Shown here piece by piece: positions 37,515 to 46,567 of a stretch of 64,000 nucleotides of DNA; the first letter of the stretch is position 1; every line of letters starts with the position of its first letter. This DNA comes from Paraferrimonas sedimenticola (GTDB taxonomy: Bacteria; Pseudomonadota; Gammaproteobacteria; Enterobacterales; Shewanellaceae): contig NZ_NRIR01000009.1 in assembly GCF_002282855.1 (NCBI RefSeq), positions 62,001 to 126,000 on the forward strand. The letters run 5' to 3'. A model generated the notes under the pieces. That model was not told where the DNA came from, did not search any database, and saw only the letters and a program-made list of their open reading frames with translations. The position numbers and the translations under genes were made by a program.

Positions 37515-38132
37515 ATGGTAGATGCAGCAGTACTTTGGGTATTCATCCCGACCTTTTTATTCGTCTCCGCCACCCCTGGGATGTGCATGACGCTTGCCCT
37601 GACTTTAGGCATGAGTGTCGGTGTGCGACGCACCCTGTGGATGATGATAGGTGAACTGGCCGGGGTTGCTTTGGTGGCGATTGCGGCTGTGGCTGGTTTA
37701 GCAGCGGTAATGCTGCGCTATCCCGACGCCTTTGCTCTGTTCAAATTGGTTGGCGGATTGTATCTGGCCTACTTAGGTGTGCAGTTGTGGCGCAGTCGCG
37801 GACGAATGGCGATTCAGGCCGATGGCCAACAAGATGTTGGTCGAATGGTGTTAGCCACTCAAGGTTTTGTGACCGCTGTGGCCAACCCTAAAGGCTGGGC
37901 CTTTATGATTGCTCTGCTACCGCCATTTCTGAACGCCGACAAACCTCTCGTGCCTCAAATGGCGGTGCTGCTGAGCATTATTATGATGACTGAATTCGGT
38001 TGCATGCTAGCCTATGCCAGCGGTGGTAAAACCCTGCGCCACTTCCTCAATCAAAGTGGCAACATCCGTCTAATGAACCGAATTGCGGGCACTCTAATGC
38101 TTGGTGTGGGCGTTTGGTTGGCGCTGGGATAA
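37515..38132 (+). CDS. LysE/RhtB family amino-acid exporter
   Basis: The 205-residue protein with about six membrane helices matches the family length. Typical motifs are FVSATPGMCMTLALTLGMSVG near the N-terminus and VANPKGWAFM in the middle. Members export lysine, threonine, homoserine or other amino acids. ATG 37515 gives the family N-terminus; the frame is open upstream but that part is not similar. A hairpin (GCGCTGGG/CCCAGCGC, 38121-38140) overlaps the stop codon but has no T run. Confidence 0.85.
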   Translation: MVDAAVLWVFIPTFLFVSATPGMCMTLALTLGMSVGVRRTLWMMIGELAGVALVAIAAVAGLAAVMLRYPDAFALFKLVGGLYLAYLGVQLWRSRGRMAIQADGQQDVGRMVLATQGFVTAVANPKGWAFMIALLPPFLNADKPLVPQMAVLLSIIMMTEFGCMLAYASGGKTLRHFLNQSGNIRLMNRIAGTLMLGVGVWLALG

Positions 38133-38158
38133 CCCAGCGCTGCAGCCCACTGGTTGAC

Positions 38159-38494
38159 CTAGTAGTATTCAAACCCACCAAAGTCGACATCATCAAAACC
38201 GCCATAATCCATACTTGAATCATAGCTGTCCGCTGGCATTAACTCTGGTGCCGGGTCGATATCCCAGGCCGGATCGTATTCAGGCCCAATAACCTCATAG
38301 TCAGGGTCTAAATCGTAGTCGTAGTCCCAGTCATAGATGTAATCGTAATAGTAATCCCAGTGGTAGTAATCCCAGTAAAAGCCGGTGCGGTAAAAGGAGC
38401 TGACATAGCCAGGACCATAGCCGCTGTAACCCGAGGAACAAGCACTGATCACAACAATGCTGGCTAACACTTGTAGCGCTTTAATTGTTTTCAT
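38159..38494 (-). CDS. Tyr/Asp-rich small lipoprotein
   Basis: The 111-residue protein has a lipoprotein signal peptide (VLASIVVISACSS) and a mature part made largely of Tyr, Asp, Trp, Gly and Pro (runs such as YHWDYYYDYIYDWDYDYD). It resembles no family I know. It is downstream of and overlaps the VOC gene by 14 bases, with AGGAG six bases before the ATG, so it is translationally coupled. Possible roles are metal or polymer binding at the membrane, but this is speculation from composition. Confidence 0.75.
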   Translation of the reverse strand: MKTIKALQVLASIVVISACSSGYSGYGPGYVSSFYRTGFYWDYYHWDYYYDYIYDWDYDYDLDPDYEVIGPEYDPAWDIDPAPELMPADSYDSSMDYGGFDDVDFGGFEYY

Positions 38495-39314
38495 TGCTCT
38501 CTCCTTTCAACTCGCCACTAAACACCAGCATGGCTGCGCCAGAGGGCGATGCAAACAGCCCTACCTTATAAGATTCTTTGTCCCCAACTTGAGCGTACAT
38601 CACCTTGCCACCCAGTTGTGCTGCCCGGTCTAGCGTGGATTTAACGTCCTCGACTCGCACAAAAGGCATCCATAAGTCCGGACTTTTCTCCATGGGGTTT
38701 TCAGCGATGGCACCGAGCAACTGCCCATCGATACCCATGCGCGCATAGGGTTTGCCGTTTAACTTGTAGCTGCGAACATTGACGTCTTTCGAGTAAGCGT
38801 AAAACTTGATGGCTTTATCGACTTCCTTACTCCAAAGCTCCACCCAACCCCAGCGATCCACACCCGCCTGTGACTCAGGTGCTTGACCGCCAAACACCAG
38901 TAAAGGAGTGCCCATAGGATCGGTAATGATTGACGCGTCTCCCAACAAAGGATGTTTGGATTTCTCTTGCAGTATTTTGGCACCTTGAGATTTCGCTTCA
39001 AATCCGGCTCGAGCCACATCATCCACTGGTACGCCCATCAGCCAGAAAGATAAGGTCTTGTTATTGCCTTCTTGAGGCAGTGGCGCTGCCGCACCTATAG
39101 TCTCGCCATCTTTCTTAAACAGCCAGTAGCCTTTTTCCATGGGCTCAACTTCCCATTCAAACAGGCGGCCGTAAAAATTGGCGTCTTTGCGCATATCACT
39201 CGATAGCAGTTCAAACCAATAAGGCTGCGTTTCGGCGTTTGCCGTTGTGCTACTGGCCATGACGATACACGCAAACAGCAGGCTGCTAAGCCCTCGCTTG
39301 ACTGAGTTAAGCAT
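38481..39314 (-). CDS. Exported tandem VOC (glyoxalase-like) domain protein
   Basis: The 277-residue protein has a signal peptide (LLFACIVMASSTTANA) and two vicinal-oxygen-chelate domains (about 30-140 and 150-270). Recognisable motifs are YWFELLSSDMRKDANFYGRLFEWE and WGWVELWSKEVDKAIKFYAYS, with the ITDPMGTPLLVFGG and FASPSGAAMLVFSG ends. VOC proteins bind metal or small molecules; the usual metal ligands are not clear. A periplasmic location is unusual for the family. AGAGGG precedes the ATG. It precedes the Tyr/Asp-rich lipoprotein in the same operon. Confidence 0.8.
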   Translation of the reverse strand: MLNSVKRGLSSLLFACIVMASSTTANAETQPYWFELLSSDMRKDANFYGRLFEWEVEPMEKGYWLFKKDGETIGAAAPLPQEGNNKTLSFWLMGVPVDDVARAGFEAKSQGAKILQEKSKHPLLGDASIITDPMGTPLLVFGGQAPESQAGVDRWGWVELWSKEVDKAIKFYAYSKDVNVRSYKLNGKPYARMGIDGQLLGAIAENPMEKSPDLWMPFVRVEDVKSTLDRAAQLGGKVMYAQVGDKESYKVGLFASPSGAAMLVFSGELKGESNENN

Positions 39315-39416
39315 TGATTACCCTCTGAACTTATTGACAAAATTGGCTTGGCTAGTTACTAGCCTAGACCAATATCAAGGAGTTCGCGGGAGGGATTATG
39401 CTGACGTGTCGCCGGT

Positions 39417-39932
39417 TTATTCGCGGATACTCGGAACAGAAATGACCTGAGGCTGACGCTTAAGTGCTCGAAAAAAGGCTAGTCGTTGCTGCGGGTCGAC
39501 CAAGGCCGTGTATCGGTTGTCAAACGGGTGGCATTGCCAGATCTGCTGTGGGTCTAGGCTTTCATCTAGCCAGAGCTTTACCGCGTGTTGCTTGTCAGCC
39601 CACCAGTTTAACAAGGACAAATGGCCCGGTTCGGTAGCCAGATAGCGAGCCAGACGTTCTTTGGAGGCAAAACCCAGACGGGATAACTGCATTTGTTTGG
39701 AGAGCGCTTTGAGGTCCACCTGCTTGTCATAAGGGATGACGAGTATGAAATGTTGACGGCCGTAGTTGTCGCGCAAAAATAGATTCTTTAGACGTACCCC
39801 GGGACGCTCAACCCCTAACACATCAGCGCAGCGGCTCGAAGCCAGAGGCGCATGCTGCATCAGCTCGAGCTCGATGCCGTGCGATTTCAGCCATTTCGTC
39901 AATTGACGGCGCTGAGATTCGGGAGTTGTCAT
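39417..39932 (-). CDS. ProX/YbaK-type aminoacyl-tRNA deacylase
   Basis: The 171-residue protein has the prolyl-tRNA editing fold, with LKNLFLRDNYGRQHFILVI, where the lysine is the family catalytic residue, and PGHLSLLNWW in place of the usual GxVSPF block. It resembles PrdX/ProXp-type enzymes that hydrolyse mischarged Ala-tRNA(Pro) or similar. ATG 39932 is chosen for homology. A minus-strand terminator hairpin lies just upstream of this gene. Which tRNA it edits is not determined. Confidence 0.8.
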   Translation of the reverse strand: MTTPESQRRQLTKWLKSHGIELELMQHAPLASSRCADVLGVERPGVRLKNLFLRDNYGRQHFILVIPYDKQVDLKALSKQMQLSRLGFASKERLARYLATEPGHLSLLNWWADKQHAVKLWLDESLDPQQIWQCHPFDNRYTALVDPQQRLAFFRALKRQPQVISVPSIRE

Positions 39933-39952
39933 TGTAAGCGCTCTCAAAAAGT

Positions 39953-39981
39953 AAAAGGGCCTCGTGCAAAACACGAGGCCC
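39953..39981 (-). terminator. Orphan minus-strand terminator upstream of the ProX-like gene
   Basis: A stem GGGCCTCGTG/CACGAGGCCC (39957-39966 and 39972-39981) with loop CAAAA is followed on the minus strand by TTTTACTTTTTG. It terminates transcription coming from about 40000-40250, where no gene is seen, 21 bases before the ProX-like start codon. It could end a small RNA or act as an attenuator. Confidence 0.75.
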
Positions 39982-40308
39982 CGCTGCATTACGAGTTCCA
40001 ACTTCTTTGTCCAGAAGAAATTAGCGCAGCAGGAACAATATATCAGGTTAAGCTAAACAGTAGCTATGACAAACGTCATATTTCCAAGCTGTTACGACCA
40101 GACAGGCCAATATTGTTTACAAATTCGTCGATTACAAAGGGAATTTTTGAGCAAGTCTGAACCCAAGCTTGATCCCACCTAAAAATCTACTCAATGTGTT
40201 AACAATTGTCTCGAATTCTGCGCTATTTCGCTTATGATGACAATTAGCCCAAAATTTCATTAAAACAACGCCAAAAATTGGCGAAAAATGGCGGTAAAGG
40301 AATTCATT
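39982..40308. promoter_or_regulatory. Non-coding region between the ProX-like gene and ilvI
   Basis: No coding region is convincing here. The visible elements are a perfect inverted repeat TATGAC-AAAC-GTCATA at 40065-40080 and AT-rich sequence from 40180. AAAGGA stands seven bases before the ilvI ATG. The region must carry the ilvIH promoter and, on the other strand, any promoter for the transcript ended at 39953. In enterobacteria ilvIH is controlled by Lrp; I cannot identify Lrp sites with confidence. Confidence 0.45.
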
Positions 40309-42027
40309 ATGGAACAATTGTCTGGCGCGGAAATGGTCGTGCGTTCCCTAATCGATGAGGGCGTAAAAACCCTGTTTGGTTATCCTGGTGGTTCTGTGCT
40401 GGACATCTATGATGCCATGCACCAAAAAAGCGAAATTGATCATATTCTGGTCCGTCATGAACAAGCCGCTGTCCACATGGCCGATGGCTATGCTCGTGCC
40501 ACTGGTGATGTAGGCGTGGTGCTGGTCACCTCAGGTCCTGGCGCCACCAACGCCATTACCGGCATTGCCACCGCGTACATGGACTCGATTCCGCTAGTGG
40601 TGCTTTCAGGCCAAGTTCCATCGAATTTAATTGGCAACGATGCTTTCCAAGAATGCGACATGGTCGGTATCAGCCGCCCTGTGGTAAAACACAGCTTCTT
40701 AGTCCAAGACACAGCTGAAATTCCTTCGGTACTGAAAAAAGCCTTTTATCTGGCCAGTAGCGGTCGCCCAGGTCCTGTGGTTGTCGACTTACCCAAAGAC
40801 ATGCTTAATCCGGCCAATCGCTACCCATACGAATACCCTGAGCAAGTTAATATGCGCTCTTATAGTCCAACCACCAATGGCCACAAAGGCCAAATTAAGC
40901 GTGGACTTAGCGCCTTGCTCGCGGCTAAGCGCCCGGTGCTGTACATAGGTGGTGGTGCAATTATGGCCGAGGCGGATCAAGAACTGCTCAAACTTGCCAC
41001 CGCCCTCAAACTACCTGTGGTCAATACTCTGATGGGCTTGGGCGCGTTCCCTGGCACGCACCAACAAAACTTAGGCATGCTGGGTATGCACGGTACCTTT
41101 GAGGCCAACATGGCCATGCACAATGCCGATTTGATTTTTGGGGTCGGGGTTCGCTTTGACGACCGCACCACCAACAATCTGGAAAAATACTGTCCCGACG
41201 CGAAAATATTGCACATAGACGTCGACCCATCGTCGATTTCCAAAACCGTCAACGCTGACATTCCAATCGTGGGATGTGCCAAAAAAGTGCTCGGTGCTAT
41301 GTTGACCCAACTGGTTGAGCAAGGTGGTAATATCGATGAAGAAGCCATTGAACAATGGTGGCAACGGATTGCACGCTGGCGCGAGCGCAACAGTTTGGCT
41401 TATGACAAGTCCGGCGATCGAATCAAGCCGCAAGCGGTCATCGAAACCTTAGCCCGCTTGACCAATGGCGATGCTTACGTCACCTCTGATGTGGGCCAGC
41501 ACCAAATGTTCGCCGCACTTTACTACCCATTTGATAAGCCGCGCCGTTGGATCAACAGCGGTGGTCTGGGCACCATGGGCTTTGGCCTACCCGCCGCCAT
41601 GGGCGTGAAAATGGCGTTCCCCGATGAAACCGTGGTTTGCGTGACCGGTGATGGCTCGATTCAGATGAATATTCAAGAGCTGTCCACCGCACTGCAATAC
41701 GACACGCCTGTGGTGATTGTGAACCTTAACAACCGCTTCTTGGGCATGGTGAAACAGTGGCAAGACATGATTTATCAAGGCCGCCACTCACACAGCTACA
41801 TGGACTCAGTACCAGATTTCGCCAAAATCGCCGAAGCCTATGGTCATGTGGGCATGACCATTCAACGACCCGACGAACTCGAAGAAAAACTCAAACAAGC
41901 CTTAAGCATCAAGAATCGCTTGGTGTTCATTGATATCAGTGTGGACGAAGCCGAGCACGTTTATCCGATGCAGATCCGCGGCGGCGCCATGAAGGACATG
42001 TGGCTTAGCAAAACGGAGCGCACCTAA
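40309..42027 (+). CDS. ilvI: Acetolactate synthase III large subunit
   Basis: The 572-residue protein is near-colinear with what I recall of E. coli IlvI. It has the N-terminal [15 protein letters not shown], the thiamine glutamate in [15 protein letters not shown], the central FAD/Rossmann region and the ThDP-binding GDGSIQMN...[14 protein letters not shown] block. It condenses pyruvate, or pyruvate with 2-oxobutyrate, in branched-chain amino acid synthesis. The start is ATG 40309; ATG 40288 lies upstream of the ribosome binding site. It is followed one base later by ilvH. Confidence 0.96.
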   Translation: MEQLSGAEMVVRSLIDEGVKTLFGYPGGSVLDIYDAMHQKSEIDHILVRHEQAAVHMADGYARATGDVGVVLVTSGPGATNAITGIATAYMDSIPLVVLSGQVPSNLIGNDAFQECDMVGISRPVVKHSFLVQDTAEIPSVLKKAFYLASSGRPGPVVVDLPKDMLNPANRYPYEYPEQVNMRSYSPTTNGHKGQIKRGLSALLAAKRPVLYIGGGAIMAEADQELLKLATALKLPVVNTLMGLGAFPGTHQQNLGMLGMHGTFEANMAMHNADLIFGVGVRFDDRTTNNLEKYCPDAKILHIDVDPSSISKTVNADIPIVGCAKKVLGAMLTQLVEQGGNIDEEAIEQWWQRIARWRERNSLAYDKSGDRIKPQAVIETLARLTNGDAYVTSDVGQHQMFAALYYPFDKPRRWINSGGLGTMGFGLPAAMGVKMAFPDETVVCVTGDGSIQMNIQELSTALQYDTPVVIVNLNNRFLGMVKQWQDMIYQGRHSHSYMDSVPDFAKIAEAYGHVGMTIQRPDELEEKLKQALSIKNRLVFIDISVDEAEHVYPMQIRGGAMKDMWLSKTERT

Positions 42028-42028
42028 T

Positions 42029-42526
42029 ATGAAACGTATTGTCTCTTTGCTGATGGAAAACCAATCCGGTGCCCTGTCGCGGGTGGTGGGACTGTTCTCG
42101 CAGCGCGGCTATAACATCGAGTCGCTAAGCGTAAGCGCCACCGAAGATCCGACCCTGTCGCGTTTGACCATTACCACCTCGGTAGACGAGCAAGCGCTTG
42201 AGCAAATCGATAAGCAACTGAACAAGCTGGTGGACGTCCTTAAGGTGATGGATATCACCGAGACCGACCATATAGAACGCGAGATTGCGCTGATCAAAGT
42301 GAAGGCCAATACGCCGGCCAGTCGCGATGAAATTCAACGCCTTAGCGATATTTTCCGCGGCCAAATTGTCGATGCCGGAACTCAGGTATACACTGTTCAA
42401 TTAGCGGGTCGCTCGAGCAAACTGGATGCCTTCATTCAGTCGGTAACCAAGATTAGCGAGGTCATCGAAGTGTCTCGTAGCGGTATTGTGGGACTTTGCC
42501 GCGGCGATCGCGCACTGCGCGCCTAA
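42029..42526 (+). CDS. ilvH: Acetolactate synthase III regulatory subunit
   Basis: The 165-residue protein has an N-terminal ACT domain (IVSLLMENQSGALSRVVGLFSQRGYNIESL) and the C-terminal dimer domain. It makes the holoenzyme sensitive to valine. It sits in the expected operon with ilvI. Confidence 0.95.
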   Translation: MKRIVSLLMENQSGALSRVVGLFSQRGYNIESLSVSATEDPTLSRLTITTSVDEQALEQIDKQLNKLVDVLKVMDITETDHIEREIALIKVKANTPASRDEIQRLSDIFRGQIVDAGTQVYTVQLAGRSSKLDAFIQSVTKISEVIEVSRSGIVGLCRGDRALRA

Positions 42527-42543
42527 CTGACACAGGGGACTCT

Positions 42544-43014
42544 ATGAACTATTGGCTGATGAAATCTGAGCCAGACGCCTTTAGCATCGACGACTTAATG
42601 GCCTGTCCTGAGCAAACCGAGCCTTGGGATGGTATTCGCAACTATCAAGCGCGCAACATGATGCGCGACGATATGCGTGTCGGCGATAGAGTCTTTTTTT
42701 ATCATTCCTCCTGCCCACAACCTGGCGTTGTGGGCATTATGCAAGTGGCGTCTGAGCCCTACCCCGACCCGACACAGTTTGACCCTGACAACAAATATCA
42801 CGACCCCAAAAGCTCGCCAGACAACCCAAGGTGGCAACTGGTGGATGTTAAATTTGAGTCCAAGTTCGACGAGTTGGTGTCGCTAAAAGCGCTAAAGGCA
42901 AACCCTGAATTGGCTGATATGGCGCTGCTTAAGCGCGGCAACCGCTTGTCTATCATGCCGGTCTCGAAAGCGCATTGGCAGGTCATCTGTGCCATGGCTG
43001 GAGCAACTGCCTAA
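42544..43014 (+). CDS. EVE domain protein
   Basis: The 156-residue protein starts with MNYWLMKSEPDAFSIDDL and contains WDGIRNYQARNMMRDDMRVGD and FFYHSSCPQPGVVG, the signature of EVE/thymocyte nuclear protein 1-like proteins. EVE belongs to the PUA-like superfamily and is thought to bind modified bases in DNA or RNA. GGGGA precedes ATG 42544. It lies 17 bases after ilvH and may be cotranscribed. The ligand is not known. Confidence 0.9.
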   Translation: MNYWLMKSEPDAFSIDDLMACPEQTEPWDGIRNYQARNMMRDDMRVGDRVFFYHSSCPQPGVVGIMQVASEPYPDPTQFDPDNKYHDPKSSPDNPRWQLVDVKFESKFDELVSLKALKANPELADMALLKRGNRLSIMPVSKAHWQVICAMAGATA

Positions 43015-44322
43015 GTGGCTAGTCAATTTAAGCTTCTAAAAGCGCGGGAGTTTCTTCCTTACTTCATTACCCAATCCCTTGGGGCGTTTAACGACAACCT
43101 GTTTAAAAATGCTTTGTTGTTGCTGATAGCCTTTGAGCTGGCACGAGATCCAGCCCAAATTGCCCTGTACAACAATCTGGCCGCTGGTTTGTTCATTCTG
43201 CCGTTTTTGCTGTTTTCGGCGCTGGCTGGTCAAGTGGCCGACAAGGTGCCAAAACCAAGGCTGATCCGCTGGCTGAAGTTCACCGAATTGGTGCTCATGC
43301 TGTTAGCCGTCATAGCACTACAACAAAACTGGTTAAGCGGCCTACTGCTGATTCTGTTTTTAATGGGCTGCCAAAGCGCCTTTTTTGGACCCGCTAAGTT
43401 CTCGATTTTGCCGCAACAGCTACCCAAGTCCATGCTGCTTGGTGCCAACGCGCTAGTGGAAATGGGTACCTTTGTCGCCATTTTGCTCGGCACTCTTTTG
43501 GCCGCTATTTTGTTTGGCTTAGACGAGGGCCTGGATTGGGTCAGTTTGGGTATAGTAGGCTGCGCGACTGTGGGTTGGTTAGCCAGTTTGTCGATCCCCG
43601 GACTAGCAGCATCGGCGCCTAGCTTAAAAATCAACTTCAATCCCTTTGCCAGCTGGAAAGCCAGCGCCTCATTGATTAACCACTCTCGAATCACCCGCTT
43701 GTCCATTGTCGCGATTAGCTGGTTTTGGTTCGTCGGTGCGAGCATCCTGACTCAAATCCCCGTGATGAGCCAGCAATACATAGGGCCTATGCCCGAATTC
43801 GTGAGTTTCATGCTAGCAGCCTTTGTCACCGGCGTGGCGATTGGCTCTTTGGTGTGTAACAAGCTTCTAAAGGGCGAAATCACCACTCGGTTAATGCTGC
43901 CCTGTGGCATTGCGCTGAGCATCTTGCTGCTTGATATCGCCAGAATTGGTGCCAGTATCGAACCCTTAGCGATTACAGAAGATGCCGCGTGGAGTTCGTT
44001 CCAGTTGAGTGCCGCTCATTGGCATCTGCTGGCTGACATGGCCTTGCTCGCCTTCGCCGCTGGCGCCTTTGTGGTGCCACTACAAGCGTGTCTGCAACAC
44101 CATAGCGAGCAACACATGCGCGCCCGCATGATTGCATGCAACAACCTCTACAATGCCTTGTTCATGGTCGGCTCGGCGCTGTTTGCCATGTTGGTATTGG
44201 GCTTTATGGCCGGTTCGATTGCCATGCTGATGTTGCTTTTAGCCCTGGGCAACGCGCTGGTTATTCTGTGGGCCTGGCGTCAACGTCGGCTATTGCTACT
44301 GCAACAAGTCACCTTGGCCTAG
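43015..44322 (+). CDS. MFS transporter, LplT-like lysophospholipid transporter family
   Basis: The 435-residue membrane protein has about twelve helices and the LplT/YgeD signature (FITQSLGAFNDNLFKNALLLL, GQVADKVPKPRLIRWLKFTE, QSAFFGPAKFSILPQ). LplT flips lysophospholipids inward for reacylation by Aas. Here the partner acyltransferase is not adjacent, so the substrate is inferred. The start is a GTG immediately after the EVE stop codon, with GGAG eleven bases upstream. Its last 27 bases overlap the convergent LysR gene. Confidence 0.82.
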   Translation: MASQFKLLKAREFLPYFITQSLGAFNDNLFKNALLLLIAFELARDPAQIALYNNLAAGLFILPFLLFSALAGQVADKVPKPRLIRWLKFTELVLMLLAVIALQQNWLSGLLLILFLMGCQSAFFGPAKFSILPQQLPKSMLLGANALVEMGTFVAILLGTLLAAILFGLDEGLDWVSLGIVGCATVGWLASLSIPGLAASAPSLKINFNPFASWKASASLINHSRITRLSIVAISWFWFVGASILTQIPVMSQQYIGPMPEFVSFMLAAFVTGVAIGSLVCNKLLKGEITTRLMLPCGIALSILLLDIARIGASIEPLAITEDAAWSSFQLSAAHWHLLADMALLAFAAGAFVVPLQACLQHHSEQHMRARMIACNNLYNALFMVGSALFAMLVLGFMAGSIAMLMLLLALGNALVILWAWRQRRLLLLQQVTLA

Positions 44323-45210
44323 CGCCGCCTCAAACTCCTGCTCCAATAAGGCCTTGAGCAGTTGCCCCGCTCGCCCCAGCGAACGGTTAGCATTTTGCAC
44401 CAGCATAGGTCGAAAGCGATAGCTGTTGCCCGGTCGATAGTCTAGTTGCACCAGTTCGCCATGAACCAGTTCGTCCTCAATCAAATACTTGGGCATCCAG
44501 CCGTACCCAAGCCCCATTAACAAGGCCTGCTTTTTATCGTCGAAACTGGATAGGTAAAACACTCGCTCTGAGTCAAACAGCAAGGGGTCATTGCGATTGG
44601 ACTCGTCCAATGCAGAGTCAAGAATGGTCAGTTCCAAATGCTGTTGTAAGTCCGCCAGGCGAATGTTGGCCTGTCTGGAGAGAGGATGGGAACGATTGGC
44701 CACCAATACACTGGTAATTTCCGGAAGCGCACTGGCCTGATAACCGGCATGGGCCTGATAGTCTAAAGCCAACATCAAGTCGGCATTATCGCGCTCAAAG
44801 CGGCGGCTGACACCGCTTAAGAACTCCATTTTCAATTGCACTCGAGTAGTCAACTGGCGCTCGGCTAGAGTCTTAATCGCTCGCATTACAGGTGCGCTGG
44901 GTAGTGCACCATCAATAATCACTGAAAGGCTCGCTTCCCAGCCCTGACCAAATCGCTGCGCCATTTCTTCGATGTGCTGAGCTTGCTGCAGCAGACGCTG
45001 GCCTTCTTCCAACACAGCCTGCCCCTCGGGTGTGAGTTGCGCCCGATACTGGCTACGGTCAAATAGCTCAATTCCAAGCTGGCTTTCGAGCTTCTTTATC
45101 TGATAACTCACTGCAGACTGAGCTTTGTGAAGTTGTTCGGCGGCTTTGGCAAAACTGCCTTGCTCCACCAACACCTTTAACACCTCAAAGGCTTCGAGAT
45201 CCAATTTCAT
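44296..45210 (-). CDS. LysR family regulator, divergent from hpd
   Basis: The 304-residue LysR protein has the HTH FEVLKVLVEQGSFAKAAEQL and AQSAVSYQIKKLESQLG, then an effector domain. ATG 45210 has AAGG nine bases upstream. It faces away from hpd across a 121-base gap containing palindromes, which makes control of hpd likely. Its 3' end overlaps the LplT-like gene by 27 bases. The inducer is unknown; a tyrosine metabolite is plausible. Confidence 0.9.
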   Translation of the reverse strand: MKLDLEAFEVLKVLVEQGSFAKAAEQLHKAQSAVSYQIKKLESQLGIELFDRSQYRAQLTPEGQAVLEEGQRLLQQAQHIEEMAQRFGQGWEASLSVIIDGALPSAPVMRAIKTLAERQLTTRVQLKMEFLSGVSRRFERDNADLMLALDYQAHAGYQASALPEITSVLVANRSHPLSRQANIRLADLQQHLELTILDSALDESNRNDPLLFDSERVFYLSSFDDKKQALLMGLGYGWMPKYLIEDELVHGELVQLDYRPGNSYRFRPMLVQNANRSLGRAGQLLKALLEQEFEAALGQGDLLQ

Positions 45211-45249
45211 TCGAGCCAACCTTATCGAATATTTAGATTGAGTTAAGCT

Positions 45250-45300
45250 GAATTTTATAATTTAATTCGCTGATTTTTCCACTTAAATTAGATCTAGATC
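45250..45300. promoter_or_regulatory. Candidate LysR operators between lysR and hpd
   Basis: The divergent gap holds a perfect inverted repeat GAATT-N9-AATTC at 45250-45268 and a palindrome GATCTAGATC at 45291-45300. LysR boxes are often T-N11-A repeats of this sort. Binding is inferred from position only. Confidence 0.4.
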
Positions 45301-45331
45301 AAATATTTACATGAATAAAGGACATTTCCCC

Positions 45332-46363
45332 ATGGCTTCAGCTACCAACCCTTGCGGCCTACTAGGCATAGAATTCACCGAGTTTGCCAGCCCAGATCTG
45401 GACTTCATGCACCAGACCTTTGTCGATTTTGGCTTTTCAATGACTCACAAGCACGCTGACAAACCCATTTATTACTACAACCAGAACGACATCCACTTTG
45501 TGCTCAACCGCACCAGTGAAGGTTTTGGGAAGGAGTTTGCCAATTCTCACGGACCGTCAATCTGTTCGATGGGATGGCGAGTAGAAAACGCTCAAGCGGC
45601 CTTTGACGAAGCGGTGAAACGCGGCGCCAAGGCGGCTGATCCAAGTCAAACCGACATGAACTACCCAGCCATTTATGGCATTGGTGACAGCCTGATTTAC
45701 TTCATCGAAGCCGGTAGCAATATCTTTGAGCGCGATTTTACGCCTTTAGCTGAGCCGCAGGTCGTGCCTGAGAAAGGCTTTATGGAAGTAGACCACCTGA
45801 CCAACAATGTTTACAAAGGCACCATGGGCCAGTGGGCAGACTTTTATAAGAACATCTTTGGATTCACCGAAGTGCGTTACTTTGACATTAATGGTGTGAA
45901 AACTGGCCTGCAATCTTACGCGCTGCGCTCACCTGACGGTTCTTTCTGCATTCCTATTAACGAAGGCAAGGACGACGATAAAAACCAAATCGACGAATAC
46001 CTCAATGAGTACAAGGGCCCAGGCGTGCAGCACCTAGCGTTTCGCAGTCGTGACATTCTAGATTCGCTGGATGCGATGGAAGGCACGCCAATTAAGACCT
46101 TAGACATCATCGATAGCTACTACGAAGAAGTGTTTGATCGAGTGCCAGGCGTCAGCGAAGATCCCGAGCGCATCAAGCATCACCAGGTACTGGTAGATGG
46201 CGATGAGTCCGGCTACCTATTGCAAATTTTCACCCGCAACCTGTTCGGTCCGATTTTTATCGAGATCATTCAACGCAAGAACAATCTAGGCTTTGGCGAA
46301 GGAAACTTCCAAGCCTTGTTTGAGAGCATTGAACTCGATCAACAACGACGCGGCGTCCTATAA
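45332..46363 (+). CDS. hpd: 4-hydroxyphenylpyruvate dioxygenase
   Basis: The 343-residue VOC-type dioxygenase has the iron ligands H155 (EVDHLTNN), H234 (VQHLAF) and E311 (FIEIIQR), plus the C-terminal KNNLGFGEGNF block of the family. It converts 4-hydroxyphenylpyruvate to homogentisate in tyrosine breakdown. ATG 45332 has AAAGGA nine bases upstream and fits the family start; ATG 45311 lacks a site. No homogentisate dioxygenase gene is next to it. A strong terminator follows. Confidence 0.95.
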   Translation: MASATNPCGLLGIEFTEFASPDLDFMHQTFVDFGFSMTHKHADKPIYYYNQNDIHFVLNRTSEGFGKEFANSHGPSICSMGWRVENAQAAFDEAVKRGAKAADPSQTDMNYPAIYGIGDSLIYFIEAGSNIFERDFTPLAEPQVVPEKGFMEVDHLTNNVYKGTMGQWADFYKNIFGFTEVRYFDINGVKTGLQSYALRSPDGSFCIPINEGKDDDKNQIDEYLNEYKGPGVQHLAFRSRDILDSLDAMEGTPIKTLDIIDSYYEEVFDRVPGVSEDPERIKHHQVLVDGDESGYLLQIFTRNLFGPIFIEIIQRKNNLGFGEGNFQALFESIELDQQRRGVL

Positions 46364-46399
46364 CCTTTCGATTTTTGTCAAATAGCTGTGATCTTTGCG

Positions 46400-46428
46400 G
46401 GGTTGAACCTAGGTTCAACCCTTTTCTT
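46400..46428 (+). terminator. Terminator of hpd
   Basis: A perfect 22-base palindrome (46400-46421) is followed by TTTTCTT. It lies 36 bases after the hpd stop codon. Confidence 0.85.
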
Positions 46429-46474
46429 ATGGGCGCCGAACAGGTACTCTAGAGGGCTAATTATTACGACGGTT

Positions 46475-46536
46475 ATGCAGGTCTATGCCTGCATTTCGAG
46501 CCTTATGGGCCAGGATACCTGAGGGTATCTTTTTTT
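46475..46536 (+). terminator. Leader hairpin and terminator before the ketoacyl synthase gene
   Basis: A seven-base hairpin (ATGCAGG/CCTGCAT, 46475-46494) is followed by a terminator GATACC/GGTATC (46514-46529, TGAG loop) and seven Ts (46530-46536), 31 bases before the next start codon. hpd already has its own terminator upstream, so this looks like attenuation or the end of a small transcript. It is not a family of leader I recognise. Confidence 0.6.
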
Positions 46537-46567
46537 AAGCCCGACGCACCGCTTTAGAGATAGTATT

